DNA of 50,164 bases from Hungateiclostridiaceae bacterium UBA1305. Lineage in GTDB: Bacteria > Bacillota > Clostridia > Acetivibrionales > DTU013. The notes beneath the pieces were generated by a model. It was not told where the DNA came from, ran no database searches, and worked only from the letters and a program-made list of their open reading frames with translations. Below, one piece after another: positions 9,801 to 21,400 of the stretch (the stretch's first letter is position 1; each line of letters opens with the position of its first letter). Where the stretch lies: the NCBI GenBank assembly GCA_002307275.1, contig DBTX01000034.1, positions 5,032 to 55,195 of the forward strand, given 5' to 3'. Position numbers and translations under genes: made by a program.

Positions 9801-10149
9801 AAGCACAACAAATCCTATATATACCGTGGAATGCATAAAGAACGGGGAGTTCAGCCTGTCGCTCACTGCTTCGGATGTGCAGGACTTCACCGGCTTTGCG
9901 GCAGTTGTCACCTACAACGCTGATGAGCTTGATGTGGTTGACTTATATGGCTTCACGCCGGAAATGGATACCTTTTCGGAGGGAACAATAACCGGGACCA
10001 AAGTCAAAGTGAAGTATGAACAGGGAAGAATCATCTTTACGATGGATGAAAACATCACTCCCGGCACCATGTGGTCGGGAGAGATCTCCAATATTATATT
10101 CATGTCCAAAGTTACCGGAAAGACGCAGATCAACTTTTTGCAGGAGTAG
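6817..10149 (+). CDS. Exported FN3-repeat surface protein with tyrosine-rich N-terminal region and cohesin-like C-terminus
   Basis: A 1110-residue protein starting at ATG 6817 with GGAGG at 6804-6808. A hydrophobic export segment (SMMVILFIFMNVSV) precedes a possible cleavage site near AYAAK. Residues about 45-205 are unusually rich in tyrosine, are encoded by AT-rich DNA and match nothing I recognise. Then come two divergent Ig/FN3-like units (206-490), six clear FN3 repeats (about 492-998; each with W, YEVE(A/I)DG and YR(I/V)(R/K)A), and a C-terminal beta domain (1000-1110) with YNADELDVVDLYGFTPEMD. That domain is homologous to the end of the preceding protein (YDPDELEVADL...NTPGIE). It lies 80 bp downstream of that gene in the same direction and is probably cotranscribed. 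Extracellular adhesin or scaffold is the likely role; it has no CBM3. Confidence 0.8.
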   Translation: MKSGIKAIASMMVILFIFMNVSVNFDEPDRNGHIVQIGADKAYAAKMSTYNKYNVVYLSTYTISEPYTIDDEENGGSGTSDYKYLYKSFEYSASSGFGYMGTGKYYGKIPDSSLDSYIGAYYCTEWFAYRYFGTKHNSREIFQIMSFIEHYIDYKSDERVDHYVYSIRKITADCEKGTLVESGITAEDGTYPENGVENGYWYVKKTPELSILNPVQDSKINTSFTPSISVSDSVGETLTCSYYLDSEAAARETKQVSNAATAQNVSFQTLDIGTLGEGAHTITFEAYDGGTVSAKKTIAFTIDRTPPEINPITYTASESGITITGSVKAGTSDLNALPYRYTINGVQSDWTTDTSYLSGILSPNTKYSAKFEARDALENIALDQKEVCTKAQKPSLSLAGAAETTLDLKITDSNPAGTEYQITAGSKYVSSDGTLTGTAQWNALTSKTITIKGLQQNTGYTVSGRTRNADLAESDAAQASSTTLAKSPDITFPEVSQTVIKLAWNAVSGAASYEVEADGFSIGQVTQSVYVHNGLTAETEHKYRIRVINAGGTGNWSSYYSMATAPYPPAVPTNIEAIADQTTVTLTWDKTAKATSYEIEINGGATPVNVGNVLTYTDKGLVPDTEYKYRIRAKNSGGVGDWSGYITIATLPEPPPTPSGITVKKTNTSATISWSPAERAETYRIEADGQIIDNGTQTSYTHEGLTSLSSHKYRIKAVNKGGGSGWSDMIYVITNPDKPETPANIIATSDTESISLTWYKTLYAESYEVEIDGSSTTYTTGAAFTHDSLEPDSSHTYRVKAINVTGVSEWSKPLTISTFPEESGETEDTSLTNVIAIVTNNNILLSWDDVTTGGAYEIEVDGKVTDNGKSTVYNHTGLTAETYHTYKIRVKDASDSAGTADTSDWCAVLTLATMPDIPDAPTGLSAAASNNSIEIRWERVEGTMGYDIELDGKVADAGEQEGYIQESLDPGTTHTYRVRARNISGVTAWSEAISESTTNPIYTVECIKNGEFSLSLTASDVQDFTGFAAVVTYNADELDVVDLYGFTPEMDTFSEGTITGTKVKVKYEQGRIIFTMDENITPGTMWSGEISNIIFMSKVTGKTQINFLQE

Positions 10150-10308
10150 ATTATTGCGGGAATAGATTATTGCGGGAATAGATCATTGCGGGAGTAAATC
10201 ATTACAGGAGTAGACCGTTACAACAATAGACTATTTCAGCAATAGAACATTGCAGAGAGTAGAACTTCGCAGAGAATAAATCATCAGCAATAGACAATTA
10301 CAGAAAGG
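10147..10308. repeat. Degenerate 16-bp tandem repeat array (about 10 units)
   Basis: Units of the type TAGATTATTGCGGGAA run head to tail from the stop codon of the FN3 gene (its TAG is the first three bases of unit 1) to the ribosome binding site of the next gene. Units 1-2 are identical (10147-10178), units 3-6 keep the 16-bp period with growing divergence, units 7-8 are 17 bp, and later ones are shorter. I see no gene and no classical terminator in this gap. Confidence 0.75.
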
Positions 10309-10321
10309 ATGGACACAATTT

Positions 10322-11404
10322 ATGATGCCAAAATCATGGAATGCAAAACGGTTTGCCGCATTAGCGGTTGCAGCGGCGTTCCTGCTGACTGCGGTGCCGC
10401 TGACCGTATTCAGTCTCAAATTACCGGCCGTTAAAAGCTTGAACTATTTCAGCGATGAGGAAATGAAAACGGCCAGTGACATATCAAACCTTACAGGTGG
10501 GGATGTAGAAGATATTCTTGCCATGAAAGATGCAGGAAAGACCTGGAATGAAATATTGGAAAAGCTGAAGAAGAGCAGCGGAGCGAACAGTGCCGAATCA
10601 AAAGAGGAAAGAAACGATCTTTTGGCGCAGTCAGGTCTTGAAGAAGCCGATATCAAAGAGCTTAAAAAGGAAGGATTCTCTGAAACGGAGATCACGGATG
10701 CAAAGCTGTATGCGGAAAGAATTACATTTGAACTGAATGAAATCGTTTCAGCCAAACAGATGCAATCCCAAAATCCATCGGAAGGACTAAACCTGCAAAG
10801 CACTGAAAATAATGACTCTCCTTATGCCGAACTTGCCGGCAGGCTCGATGAAAAGCTGGCGGTGACCTTCCTGCTTAAGCTTAATAATGACTTCGGCGGA
10901 CAGGAACAGGTCATGGACGAATATTTATATTCCATTCAGGCCGGTCTGAACCTGGAAGAATATATTGCGGATAAAACCGCCTACCAAAAGGAGCGCGACG
11001 AACAAAGCGCCGGCATGGATCAGTCGGCGGTAATCACAGTCCGCAGGATTGAGGAAAAGATGCTGGAAGTGATTCAAAATTCCAATAAACTCAATAAAAC
11101 CGACAAGTTAACGGAAGTAAAGTCAGGACAATTGGAAACAGGGATCGACAGCAATAAGGAAGGCCCGGAGGAAAGTGCGGAAGGCAGCGGGGCGGAAAAC
11201 ACGGATGCCTGTTCGGACTCCGGTTCGCCAATCAGTGCAGGTACTGCTTCCGGCAAGACTTCGGTTGACTTTAGCGGAAAGAGTATTGAAAGTATCATAC
11301 CGTCGGATATTTTACCGGAAAACGAATCGAAATCCGTCCGTCCGGAGAATCCTGCCGATGCCGCAAGGAATGAAATCAATGGCTTGAATCCGGAATTGAA
11401 TTGA
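10322..11404 (+). CDS. Exported helical protein of unknown function (repeat family A)
   Basis: A 360-residue protein; two adjacent ATGs (10322, 10325) follow AAAGGATGG. It has an N-terminal export signal (RFAALAVAAAFLLTAVPLTVF) and is then almost wholly helical and charged. A loose motif recurs: a helix, a turn with G-x(3-4), then E/D-I (KDAGKTWNEILEKL, KKEGFSETEITDA). The same motif recurs in the next gene product. The C-terminal third (from about residue 265) is low-complexity, rich in Ser, Glu and Gly, and probably disordered or wall-spanning. I do not recognise a named family. It sits between the FN3 proteins and the RHS toxin in one operon, so an extracellular assembly or RHS presentation role is inference from position only. 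Confidence 0.65.
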   Translation: MMPKSWNAKRFAALAVAAAFLLTAVPLTVFSLKLPAVKSLNYFSDEEMKTASDISNLTGGDVEDILAMKDAGKTWNEILEKLKKSSGANSAESKEERNDLLAQSGLEEADIKELKKEGFSETEITDAKLYAERITFELNEIVSAKQMQSQNPSEGLNLQSTENNDSPYAELAGRLDEKLAVTFLLKLNNDFGGQEQVMDEYLYSIQAGLNLEEYIADKTAYQKERDEQSAGMDQSAVITVRRIEEKMLEVIQNSNKLNKTDKLTEVKSGQLETGIDSNKEGPEESAEGSGAENTDACSDSGSPISAGTASGKTSVDFSGKSIESIIPSDILPENESKSVRPENPADAARNEINGLNPELN

Positions 11405-11422
11405 TAAATGGGGGGATCGCAC

Positions 11423-12412
11423 ATGAGAAAATCCATATATTTCAAAGCAGTATTGGTTGTGGTATTGATGGCCTTTGTCCTGGAAGCGGGACTGATGGCA
11501 TATAGCATGATAAATAGAGATGGCCGGGGCTGGTCAGGTATGAGCCGGATTTTGTCCGGACAGGGTATATTGCTGGCGGCTGATACGCTTGCAGAAACAA
11601 ACATAGATGAAGCAGCGGATACAAACGGAGACAGTACATCCACATCGGAGGATACCACTTTATCTGTGGATACCGCTGCATCTTCGGATACTGCCACATC
11701 GACTGCCTCCTCGGTAGTAACAATATCTGCAGAGGTATTGGAGCTGATCCGGACATCGGATCCGGCAGCGTATGATAAAAATGTCGCCAATTATAAAGAG
11801 CTGCTTTCAGAACTGAATGTGCATGAGCGGTATCAAAGCGAGATGGAAAACATGCTCAAGGCAGGGAAGAAGCTGCCGGATATATTGATCGCCTATAGCT
11901 TCGTAAATGACAGCTTCGGTACGATTGACGAAGTAAAAAGCCTTGTGGATGCCAAAGAAGCAGGCGGCAATTGGCGTGCGCTGTTTGACGGGTATCGTGA
12001 GAGCAATCCCGATTTTACGCCTCAATCTTTTGAATCCGGCTATCTTGAGGAACTGCTTAAAACGGAGGGAATCACAAAGGACGACGTCATGATTGCCGAC
12101 AGAGCGGCACAAAAGCTTTCGGTTCCATTTACGGAAGTTATGCAGAAAAGAATTGGCCTGAAAACATGGAAGGACATCAACGCCGAATACGGTATCGTAA
12201 ATGGCCAGATGGAATTGCCCAATGTGGAGGTTGCTCCGGAAAAGGTTGAAGCGTTGGTAAAAAGCAGCGGATTAACCGAACAAAACGTGATTCAGGCGTT
12301 TGTCATAGCTTATAAGTTGGATGCCGACGCGGAAACGATCATCGGAAAATTCCGTTCGGGATATACCAAAACGCGTATTTATGCTGAATGCCTTGAAAGC
12401 AAGTATAAATAG
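11423..12412 (+). CDS. Exported helical protein of unknown function (repeat family A, second member)
   Basis: A 329-residue protein. ATG 11423 is preferred over ATG 11408 because GGGGGGA (11410-11416) lies 6 bases upstream of it. A signal anchor (FKAVLVVVLMAFVLEAGLMAY) is followed by a Ser/Thr/Asp-rich linker (about residues 60-95) and a helical body. The body repeats a two-helix motif with a glycine turn: LKAGKKLPDILIAY, KEAGGNWRALFDGY, RIGLKTWKDINAEY, RSGYTKTRIYAECL, interleaved with (K/E)xDV or xNVIxA helices. This links it to the preceding gene product. The start lies 18 bases past the preceding stop and the gene ends 18 bases before the RHS gene, so cotranscription is near certain. No family name or function can be given. 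Confidence 0.65.
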   Translation: MRKSIYFKAVLVVVLMAFVLEAGLMAYSMINRDGRGWSGMSRILSGQGILLAADTLAETNIDEAADTNGDSTSTSEDTTLSVDTAASSDTATSTASSVVTISAEVLELIRTSDPAAYDKNVANYKELLSELNVHERYQSEMENMLKAGKKLPDILIAYSFVNDSFGTIDEVKSLVDAKEAGGNWRALFDGYRESNPDFTPQSFESGYLEELLKTEGITKDDVMIADRAAQKLSVPFTEVMQKRIGLKTWKDINAEYGIVNGQMELPNVEVAPEKVEALVKSSGLTEQNVIQAFVIAYKLDADAETIIGKFRSGYTKTRIYAECLESKYK

Positions 12413-12430
12413 GGATATGAGGGGGTCAAA

Positions 12431-15400
12431 ATGGTGAGAAAGCTTTTTATTAAAATAATTATTGCATTTCATATATTGATTCTTGCACTCTTGCTGCCGG
12501 CTCAGATTGTAAAGGCGGAAACCCTGGAAGAACAGCTCAATAATCTGACAGGACCGAAAAAACAATATAATACGGCTTTATCTCCGGTCTACCTTCGCAA
12601 CAACGCGTCGGAAGAATCCATCAGCACGCAAAGCGGCGACTTGTCGCTGAACCAGACCGACTATGTCCTTCCCGGGAAAAACGGCCTGGATCTGGAAATA
12701 AAAAGATTATACAAAAGTGGAATTTCCAATGTACAGGAGATGAAGGTAAAGTATGTGGACGGAGCATGGGTGGATTATGTTTATTCCGACGCCAATACGA
12801 CGTCTTTCTATGAAGAACGCTATAATCTGGGCATCGGTATGCGGTTTTCCTTCCCGGCCATGGAATTTAAAACAAACAGCGACGGTACCAGCTACAAATA
12901 CCTGCATACCGAAGCGGGCGACGTATACAGGTTAGCCGACCCGACGCCAACCGACGGGGTTGAAGCCTACGAGCCCGAAGGCCAAACCGTCAAGGATGTT
13001 GCGGTTACGCTTTCCACGAATTTCAGCAACGGGCAGACCGATGGGAAATCCAAATATGTTATGACCGGCAAGGACGGCAGGAAAACCTACTTTTCCGACG
13101 ACGGGAGAGTACTGGGAATCGTGGACCGGTACGGCAACACCATTAAATTTGAATATGATACGCTTTCCTATACAGCCGACGGTACAACAAAAACCAGAAA
13201 GCTGGCAACACGGATTACGGATACGGTTGGGAGAGTTGTAACAATAGAATACAAGGAAGATGCGTCCTATACGGTCGGCCCGATTAAAAATACCGTTTAC
13301 AGCGCAGACGAGAGCTATAAAAACTCGCAAAACCCCAATACACTATATTCCGGCGACCTTGACGGGAAGTTTCAGGTCATTGTTCACCTGCCGGACGGTA
13401 AAAAAATCACATATGATAAAACCGCTGTTCTTGTCAGCTCTGCGAAGCACGTGCTTAGAACCAGGCTGCAGAGGGTTTACGACCTGGACGGCAAGCCAAA
13501 ATACCATTTCTGGTATGAGCAGCCGTCTCTTGGCTTCAGCTATACGGAAAAAATCACAGGAAAAGAAAAAACCGGTAAGGCTTACAGCGCTTACAACACC
13601 TATGAAAATCTGGTTCAGGTGGATTATTGCAGGAATAACAGGATAAAGCGGTATACCTACAATACCAGTACCAAAAGTCTCAGCGACGGCAGCATGCAAT
13701 ACCGGAAAATATTTGAGAAAAAGGAACTGGCCAAAACAGGCTATGATACAACCAAAACGGATTTCCTCGACCGGTTTGTATGCGAGGTAAAGGACAGGTT
13801 GAGCTACAGCTACACCAATGAACCGGACGGCTACGACGTTACCGGGTATCAGGAAAACGACGACACTTACCTTAAAAACGGTTACAAATATTATACAACA
13901 AAGACCGACATGAACAGCACAACGGCCAAATACACTTACAATGGCAAACATGAGCTGGTCGTCGCCGAAGAGACGGGCACAGACCACAAGAAAGTAACCG
14001 CGACGGAAAACGACGAAATGAAATTTCCGAAAAAAGTGGAAGAAACCCTGTACAATATTACAAACGGGCAGGTTGGAACACAGTATTCGAAAAAAATTGA
14101 AAATTTCCGGTATGACCAGTACGGGAACCTGACCAGCTATACAGGCCCTCTTGCAAAGAGAGATACCGCCGGTTATCCGGTTGACACGGAAAATACGGTG
14201 ATCTATTCGTATGCCTGCGACAAGTTCCACACTCTTTTGCAAAAAACCTGGAAACAGGATAAGGATACATCCTGCCAGATCATCAATACCGTTGATGAGA
14301 AAGGAAATATTACAAAGGAACAAAAAGTCAATACCGGCGACCCGTCCCAATGGGTCAATACTGATTATCAATACGACAGCAGTGGAAATGTGACACAAAA
14401 AACAGTGAATTCCCAGGACAATACCTATATTACAAAGTATGTCTACGGAACGGATGCCGACGGCGGCGACCACAAGGGAGCCTACCTGACGAAGGAATAT
14501 AATACGGTCAACGGGGCGGAGCTTGCAAGGCAATATGTATATGACCACGATACGGGCAACAAGCTGGCTGAGATTGATGAAAACGGAAACCGGACCGATT
14601 ACGGATATGACGAACTGGAGAGAAATATAAAAATAACCTATCCGGATAAGACATTCAGGGAATATGTGTACAAGGATTACTCCAGTGCGGACAGGGAAGT
14701 GGAATATCTGGATCCCAGGGGGACGAAATTCCTCTTTACCTACGACATCTTTGACAACATTGTCCGGTACAGTGTGAAGGATGAAGGCTTGTGGAAAACG
14801 CTGGCCCAGTCGGAATACGATTTCAGGGGCAATACTGTTTCTGAAACGGATTCCAACGGAAATAAAATCACTTTCGATTACGACAGCAACAATAGGCTGA
14901 TTGCTAAAAATTATTATGAAAAGAGCACAGTAAAGAAAGAAAGCATCAAGCTGACCTATACCCTCGGCGTCAGTGACGATGTACCGCTGCTGCTGACACT
15001 TGCGGATGAAGACGGGTATGTTAAAAGATATTACTATAATGCCGCCGAGCAGCTTGTCAAGTATGAAGAAACGCCTGGTAATAAAGTCTTTTATACTCAA
15101 ACCTATGCCTACAATTACACCGGCGCCGTGAGCAGCGAGACCGACGCAAAAAGCGCAACGACGACTTACCTCTATGACAATCTCGGACGGCTCAGCAGGA
15201 AAATTGACGCGCTCAATAATGAGACCACCTATACGTACAATAACCTTGACGATGTCCTGACAGAGGAAGCGCCCGGCGGAAAGATCACCGGATATTTCTA
15301 TGATTCCGCCGGAAGAAGGACAGAAGCAAGAACCTATACAAAGGGCTCCAATGACTACTATTATGAAAAATACACTTACGACAATGCCGGAAACATAACA

Positions 15401-18400
15401 GCATCCGCGAAGGGCAAGGTTGAAAACGGGCAGGACAGCCTCTCCGCGAAGTCGGAATTCACATACGACAACATGGACAGGGTCACCGATGAATACAGCT
15501 CTATTGAAGAGGGAAGAAAATCGCATATCCATTATGTCTATGACGCAGACGGCAACCGGATCGAAACGGATGAATACGCCGATCAGGCGGGGGACAAGCT
15601 CCTCAAATACACGTATGCGTATGATTTTGCCGGTGAATTGATCAGCGAGGACGGCATTTATACCGAAAACGGCAGTCAGGGCTCAGCCGCAACTCACGGA
15701 ACCTATATGAAAAAGTACACATGGGACTGCGAAGGGAATCTGCTCAAGGAAGAACAATATGATGGAAGTGGCTTTCAGACAACGGAGTATGCCTATGATT
15801 ACAGGAACAGGCTTGTGCTGAAGACAGAGCCCTATTCCTCCGACGGAAAGAATAAGCAGACAGCCTATACCTATGATAAACGGGGCAACACGGCTTCGGA
15901 AACCGTTACGATACAGGGTACGGCCTGTACGACCGCCTTCCGGTATGACGGGAGAGGAAAACTTGTTCAAAAGACGGATGCCATGAAGCATACGACTACT
16001 TATCTGTATGATGAAAACGGAAACCTGAAAAAGGAAATCGATCCCCGTTATTATGGTCAGAACGAGGACGGCGCTCCCGGCATGGAATACGAATACGACA
16101 GCCTCGGACGGCTGGTAAAGGCGGCAAGCTTCGACGGGACGAACCGGGAAGTGGTTTTCTTCAAAGAATATGACGGACGCGGAAATGTGATAAAAGAAGC
16201 GGACGCGATTGGCTATGACAGCAATGAACCCACACTGTCGACCGGAAAAAAATACGAATACGACGCTGCCGGCAATGTGATACGGTATACCTCTGCGCGG
16301 ATGGCGAAGGACGGAGGATCAAGCACCGGGTACACCAGGATATATACTTACAACGGCTCGGGAATGGTAACCTCAGAACAGGATTCCAATGGCGAAAAGA
16401 CGGTAAAGACCTATTACCTGAATGGCCTTTTGAAGGCGGCAGCCTATCCGGACGGCAGCAGCGAGGCCTATTCCTATGACGATACCGGAAAGGTCTATAT
16501 ATTGGAGACCGACCGGGGCGGCAACAAAACCGCCACATATAACAACATATTCGGCAAGCCTTACCGGGTCGAGTATCCCGACCGGACCTCCGAGACCTTC
16601 GAATATACTGCCGAGGGCTATGAAAAGGAAAGCCGGGACAGGAACGGGAATATCACGCAGTTTGAGTATGATCCTGCGGGAAACATGACGGCGCGGAAAG
16701 AATACGAAAAATCCGATGCGGATACGGTTGCGGTATACTACAGACTCACCCGCTTCAGCTACGATGAAAACGGCCAGGTGTTGAGCAGTGAAACCTTCAG
16801 CCTGAAGGCCGCAAAAGCGGACGGTCGGGTATTATCCTCCGTATCCGCGGGAGACAGGACGGAGAGCGTCTACGATAAAGCGGGAAGACTTGCTGCCGCA
16901 TACGGCCCGAATGGACGTGAGACGCTCAACAGCTATGACGCGGCCGGTAACATTACCGCGGTGAAGCAAAAGGTATCGGACAAGGAATATAAAGTGCAGA
17001 GATTCACATACGACACCCGTTCCAGGAAGGTGAGCGAAGCCCTTCTCCTGAACACGGCCGACCTTGATAAGAAGCAGCTTCAGGGAGCTACATTCGACGA
17101 TGAATACCCGACAATGGTATTATCAACGACAAGCTATACGTATTATGCGAACGACCTGATAAAGTCAACGAAGGATGCGGCAGGGAACGAAACCCTCTTC
17201 GAATATGACCTTGACGGGCAGCTGGTTAAAAAAGAGGAGCCCTTGCATATTACGACAACTTACGCCTATGACACGGAAGGAAACCTGATACGGGAAACCG
17301 ACGGCAGGGGCGTAACCTGTTATTACGAATACGACAGCATGGACAGGATGATCCGGCAGAAAGCCCCCGCGTCCGGAGGCGGACTTGCCGTAACACGGTA
17401 TATCTTTGATGCCATGGGCAATCTGCTGAAAGTCATCCAGCCAAACCGTTATGAGGAAGCCAAGGATACGCAGAACCAGGCAAACGGCATGCAGGGCGTT
17501 TCCTATACCTACGACAGCATGAACAGGCAAACGTCCATAATAGCGCCGACTGGGGAAACAGTGCAGTATATTTCCTATGACGCCGGTGGTAATGTGAAGA
17601 AGAGCGTGGACGGTCTCCGGTATCAGGGAAGTACCGGAGAGGGAAGTACAGTAGAGGGAAATACCGGAGAGGGAAGTACCGGAGATTCAAAAGGAACCGT
17701 TTATGAATATGATGGACTCAACAGAGTTGTACGGGTAACGGATGCACTCGGCGGCATCACGGCTATGGAATATGATGTTCTGGATAACATCACAAAGCAG
17801 ACCGATGCTCTGGAACATGCCACAAGCTACGAATACAATCCGGACGGCACTTTGGCGAGAGTAACCTATCCCGATCAGGGAACCGTCTCCTTTACCTGTG
17901 ACCTGCTCGGCAGGGTGACAGGCAGAACCGACCAGAGAGGGAACACATCGGCATATACATATAACGCGTTCGACAAGCCGAAGGAAGAAAAGGATCCTTA
18001 CGGCAGCAGCATCGTGCACAAATACGACTTAAAAGGCAATGAATGCGCAACTACGGACAAACGCGGCAGTACGGTCTATACAAGCTATGACGCACTGGAC
18101 AGGCCAGTGGAAAAGAAGACGCCTCTGGAGCAGGACGGGACAGGCAACCTTCTGTATTCAATAGAAAGCTACACGTACGACGAAGCCGGCAACCTGCTGA
18201 CCAGAACCGTGACCGGCCCGGAAAGCGGATTTTCACCCAGGATTATGGCCTGCACCTATTACGGCAACAACCTGCTGAAGAGCGAATCCGACAATAACGG
18301 CGCCTATGTGATATACAGCTACGATAACAACGGCAACCTGACGAAGAAGGAAACGCTCCGGGAAGTATCCGGCGGTACTGCTGAAGGCGATACTGTTGAA

Positions 18401-21400
18401 GGTGATACCGCAGATGGCGGCACGGACAGTAATGGTGCGGACAATACCAGTGCAGGCAATACCAGCACGGACAGTAATGGAGCAGACAATACCGGAACGG
18501 ACAGTAACGGCGCAGACAGTACCAATGCAGACAATACCGGCAGCGGCTCCCGGTACGATACGGAGTTGTATGTCTACGATGCCATGGACAGGCTTACGCA
18601 AAGCATACGGCTGGCGGACAGGGAAGGCCTGTATAACGTGTCGGATATTGATAATCTTGAAAGCCTCATCGACAACAAATACCCTGGAAAAGTAAAGCTC
18701 ATCACAGGGTATGCATATGATATTCTTGGAAACAAAACAGCGGAAACCTCGCCGACAGGGTACGGCTTTATCGAGGGAGACGACATAAACCGGGAAAAGT
18801 ACACGGTCAGGTATTCCTATGATGCGCTCAACAGACTTGAAAAGGTAACGCGCAAATACAACGGAGCCGACGTGTCGGTCCGCTATACCTACGACGCCGC
18901 AGGGAACAGGCTCGAGGAAGAAAATGAGCGGGGGTATGTCACGAAGTATGCTTATGATGTAATGAACCGCTTGACGGCTATCACCGATCCGGACGGGTAC
19001 ACCCTGACCTACGGCTATGACCTTGCAGGCAACCGGATCACCGTTACCAACGCCAAAGGTCATACCATCACCTACAGCTACGACCTGCTGAACCGGGAGG
19101 AAAACGTCACCGACGCCTGCAGTGTTATCATAAGCAGAAAGCTGTACGATAAAAACGGAAACATGATAAAGGCAATAGAAGCAAAAGGGTATCTCTCTGC
19201 ATCCGGCGACGATGCAAGGTATGGCACAGTATACACGTATGACCTGGCAAACCGGCTTACAGGCATGGCGAAACCGGAAGCCGCCGCGCAGGGGAAAACT
19301 ACCGAAACATATAAATACAATGTATTCGGGGAACAGATAAAAGTCACTGACGCGCTTGGAAATGCCACCGCCTATGAATATGACAACGGCGGCAACCTTG
19401 TCAAAGTCACCGACGCCCTCGGCATCACCACAACATACGGTTACGACAAGGCGGGCAGCAAGCTGTATCTGACGGACGGCAGAGGGAAGACGACGAACTA
19501 CAGCTACAATTCCTTAGGCAAAATGAGCAGCATGACGGATGCCGAAAACAGAACCGTCAGCTATCAATACGACCTTGCGGGGAACCTTGCCTGCGTAACC
19601 GACAGGAATGACACCGTTACGCTTTACACCTATGACAGCAGGAATCTGCTGCTGGAAAAGAAGATTAATTCCACTACCGACTGCAGCGTAACCTACACCT
19701 ACGATGAGGTTGGAAACAAATCCGGCATGACGGACGAAAGCGGTAAATATATTTACAGCTACGACGCGGAAAACCAGCTGGCGAAAATATCGAAGGCCGG
19801 AAACACGCAGATCGCCTATACCTACGATGAACTGGGGAATATCGCTTCCATTACCGACAGCCTTGGTTTCACGACGGACTATACCTTCGACAAATCCAGC
19901 AGGATGGAAACGGTCACCTATGCCGGACAGACGGTAACCTATACCTATGATAAGAACGGTAACCGGGAGTCCGTCACCTACAGCACGGGAGTAACGGAAG
20001 AATTCAAGTACGACCGGGACAACAAGCTGCTAAAGATGACGAACAGCAAGGCGGACGGCAGCATATTGTCCTCCTTCAGCTACACATATGACCTGACCGG
20101 CAGGCAGCTTACCAAAAAGGACAGCTATGGAACTACTACCTATACGTATGATTCAGACGGAAGGATACTCAGAGAGGAGACACCCGGCAGAACAGCCGTA
20201 TGTGCCTACGACAATGCAGGCAACAGGGTGACCCTGAACGAAACCTATACGTCGGAGCAGCCGACAGGTTTCATTGACAGCGCCTCGGAGAAAGAGATAA
20301 AATATATCCTGAAGAAGTCGGAATATGTTTATTCCGCTTCCAACCGGCTCATGAAGCTGGTGGAAAAGCTGTGTGAAGCAAGCGGCAAAGTACTGCTGAC
20401 CAAAACCACCATGTACCTGTATGACGGAAACGGCAACCAGCTGCGCCAGAGCACGAGCTACACCGCCCTGAGCAGCATAAAGGCAAGGCAGACACTGAAA
20501 GGTACCTCCTATGGAGACAGCCTCAGCAGAACCATTGACCCGCTGATTAACCGGACAAGCAACACCTTCGACGGCTTCAACCGGCTCAAGAAAACCGAGC
20601 AGATTCAAAGCGGAGTGAGGACACTTGTAGAGTACACCTACAACGGTGATGACCTCCGAGTGAAGAAAACAGTCAAAAAGTCGGACAACGGCTACACCCC
20701 GGATGTGACGGTATTCCTCTACGACAGGCAGCATGTCATCCTTGAAACCGAAGCCGACGGAAGCCTGAAGACGAGGTACATCAGGGGAATCAATTACCTT
20801 GCGAGGGCAGGCAGCTCCGGCGGCTACAGCACGATCCTGTACAACGGCCACGGCGATGTCGTCCAGACAGTCAACGAAGCCGGAGATATACAGAACAGCT
20901 ACGATTACGACATCTGGGGCAACCCGACGCTGACCCTGGAACAGTACAGCTTCAGCATACGCTACGCAGGCGAGTTCTTTGACAAGGAAACAGGCCTGTA
21001 CTACCTGAGAGCCAGGTACTACAACCCGTATATAGGACGTTTCATCAGCGAGGACAGCTACTGGGGCGAGGATGAGAATCCGCTGAGTCTGAATCTCTAT
21101 ACGTATTGCAGCAATGATCCTATCAGATACTTAGATCCAACTGGACACAGACAGGCTGGAGATGAAAAACTGAGTATTACTGATCGTGCGGCAATTGCAG
21201 ATTTAACCTATACTTACAATGAAGCCAAGGCTAAAAGTGATATAAAAGGAATGGAAGCAGCCCACCAAGCAGCTGAAAACATCAGGAAAAATGCTGCAAA
21301 TAATAAAGATTCTGATGATTCCGACGACGATTCTTCTTCATCAGGAACAAATGGCAATGATTCAGCCTCTACCGGTGAGAAAAATAAAACAAGTAAAAAA

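Noticed and set aside
13343..15532. 729-codon open frame on the minus strand opposite the RHS gene
   Set aside because: It lies wholly inside the RHS gene and its Ile/Val-rich translation is what the antisense of TAT-GAC/TAC codons in YD repeats gives. No ribosome binding site or domain. The same holds for 18233-19063 and 20153-20851.
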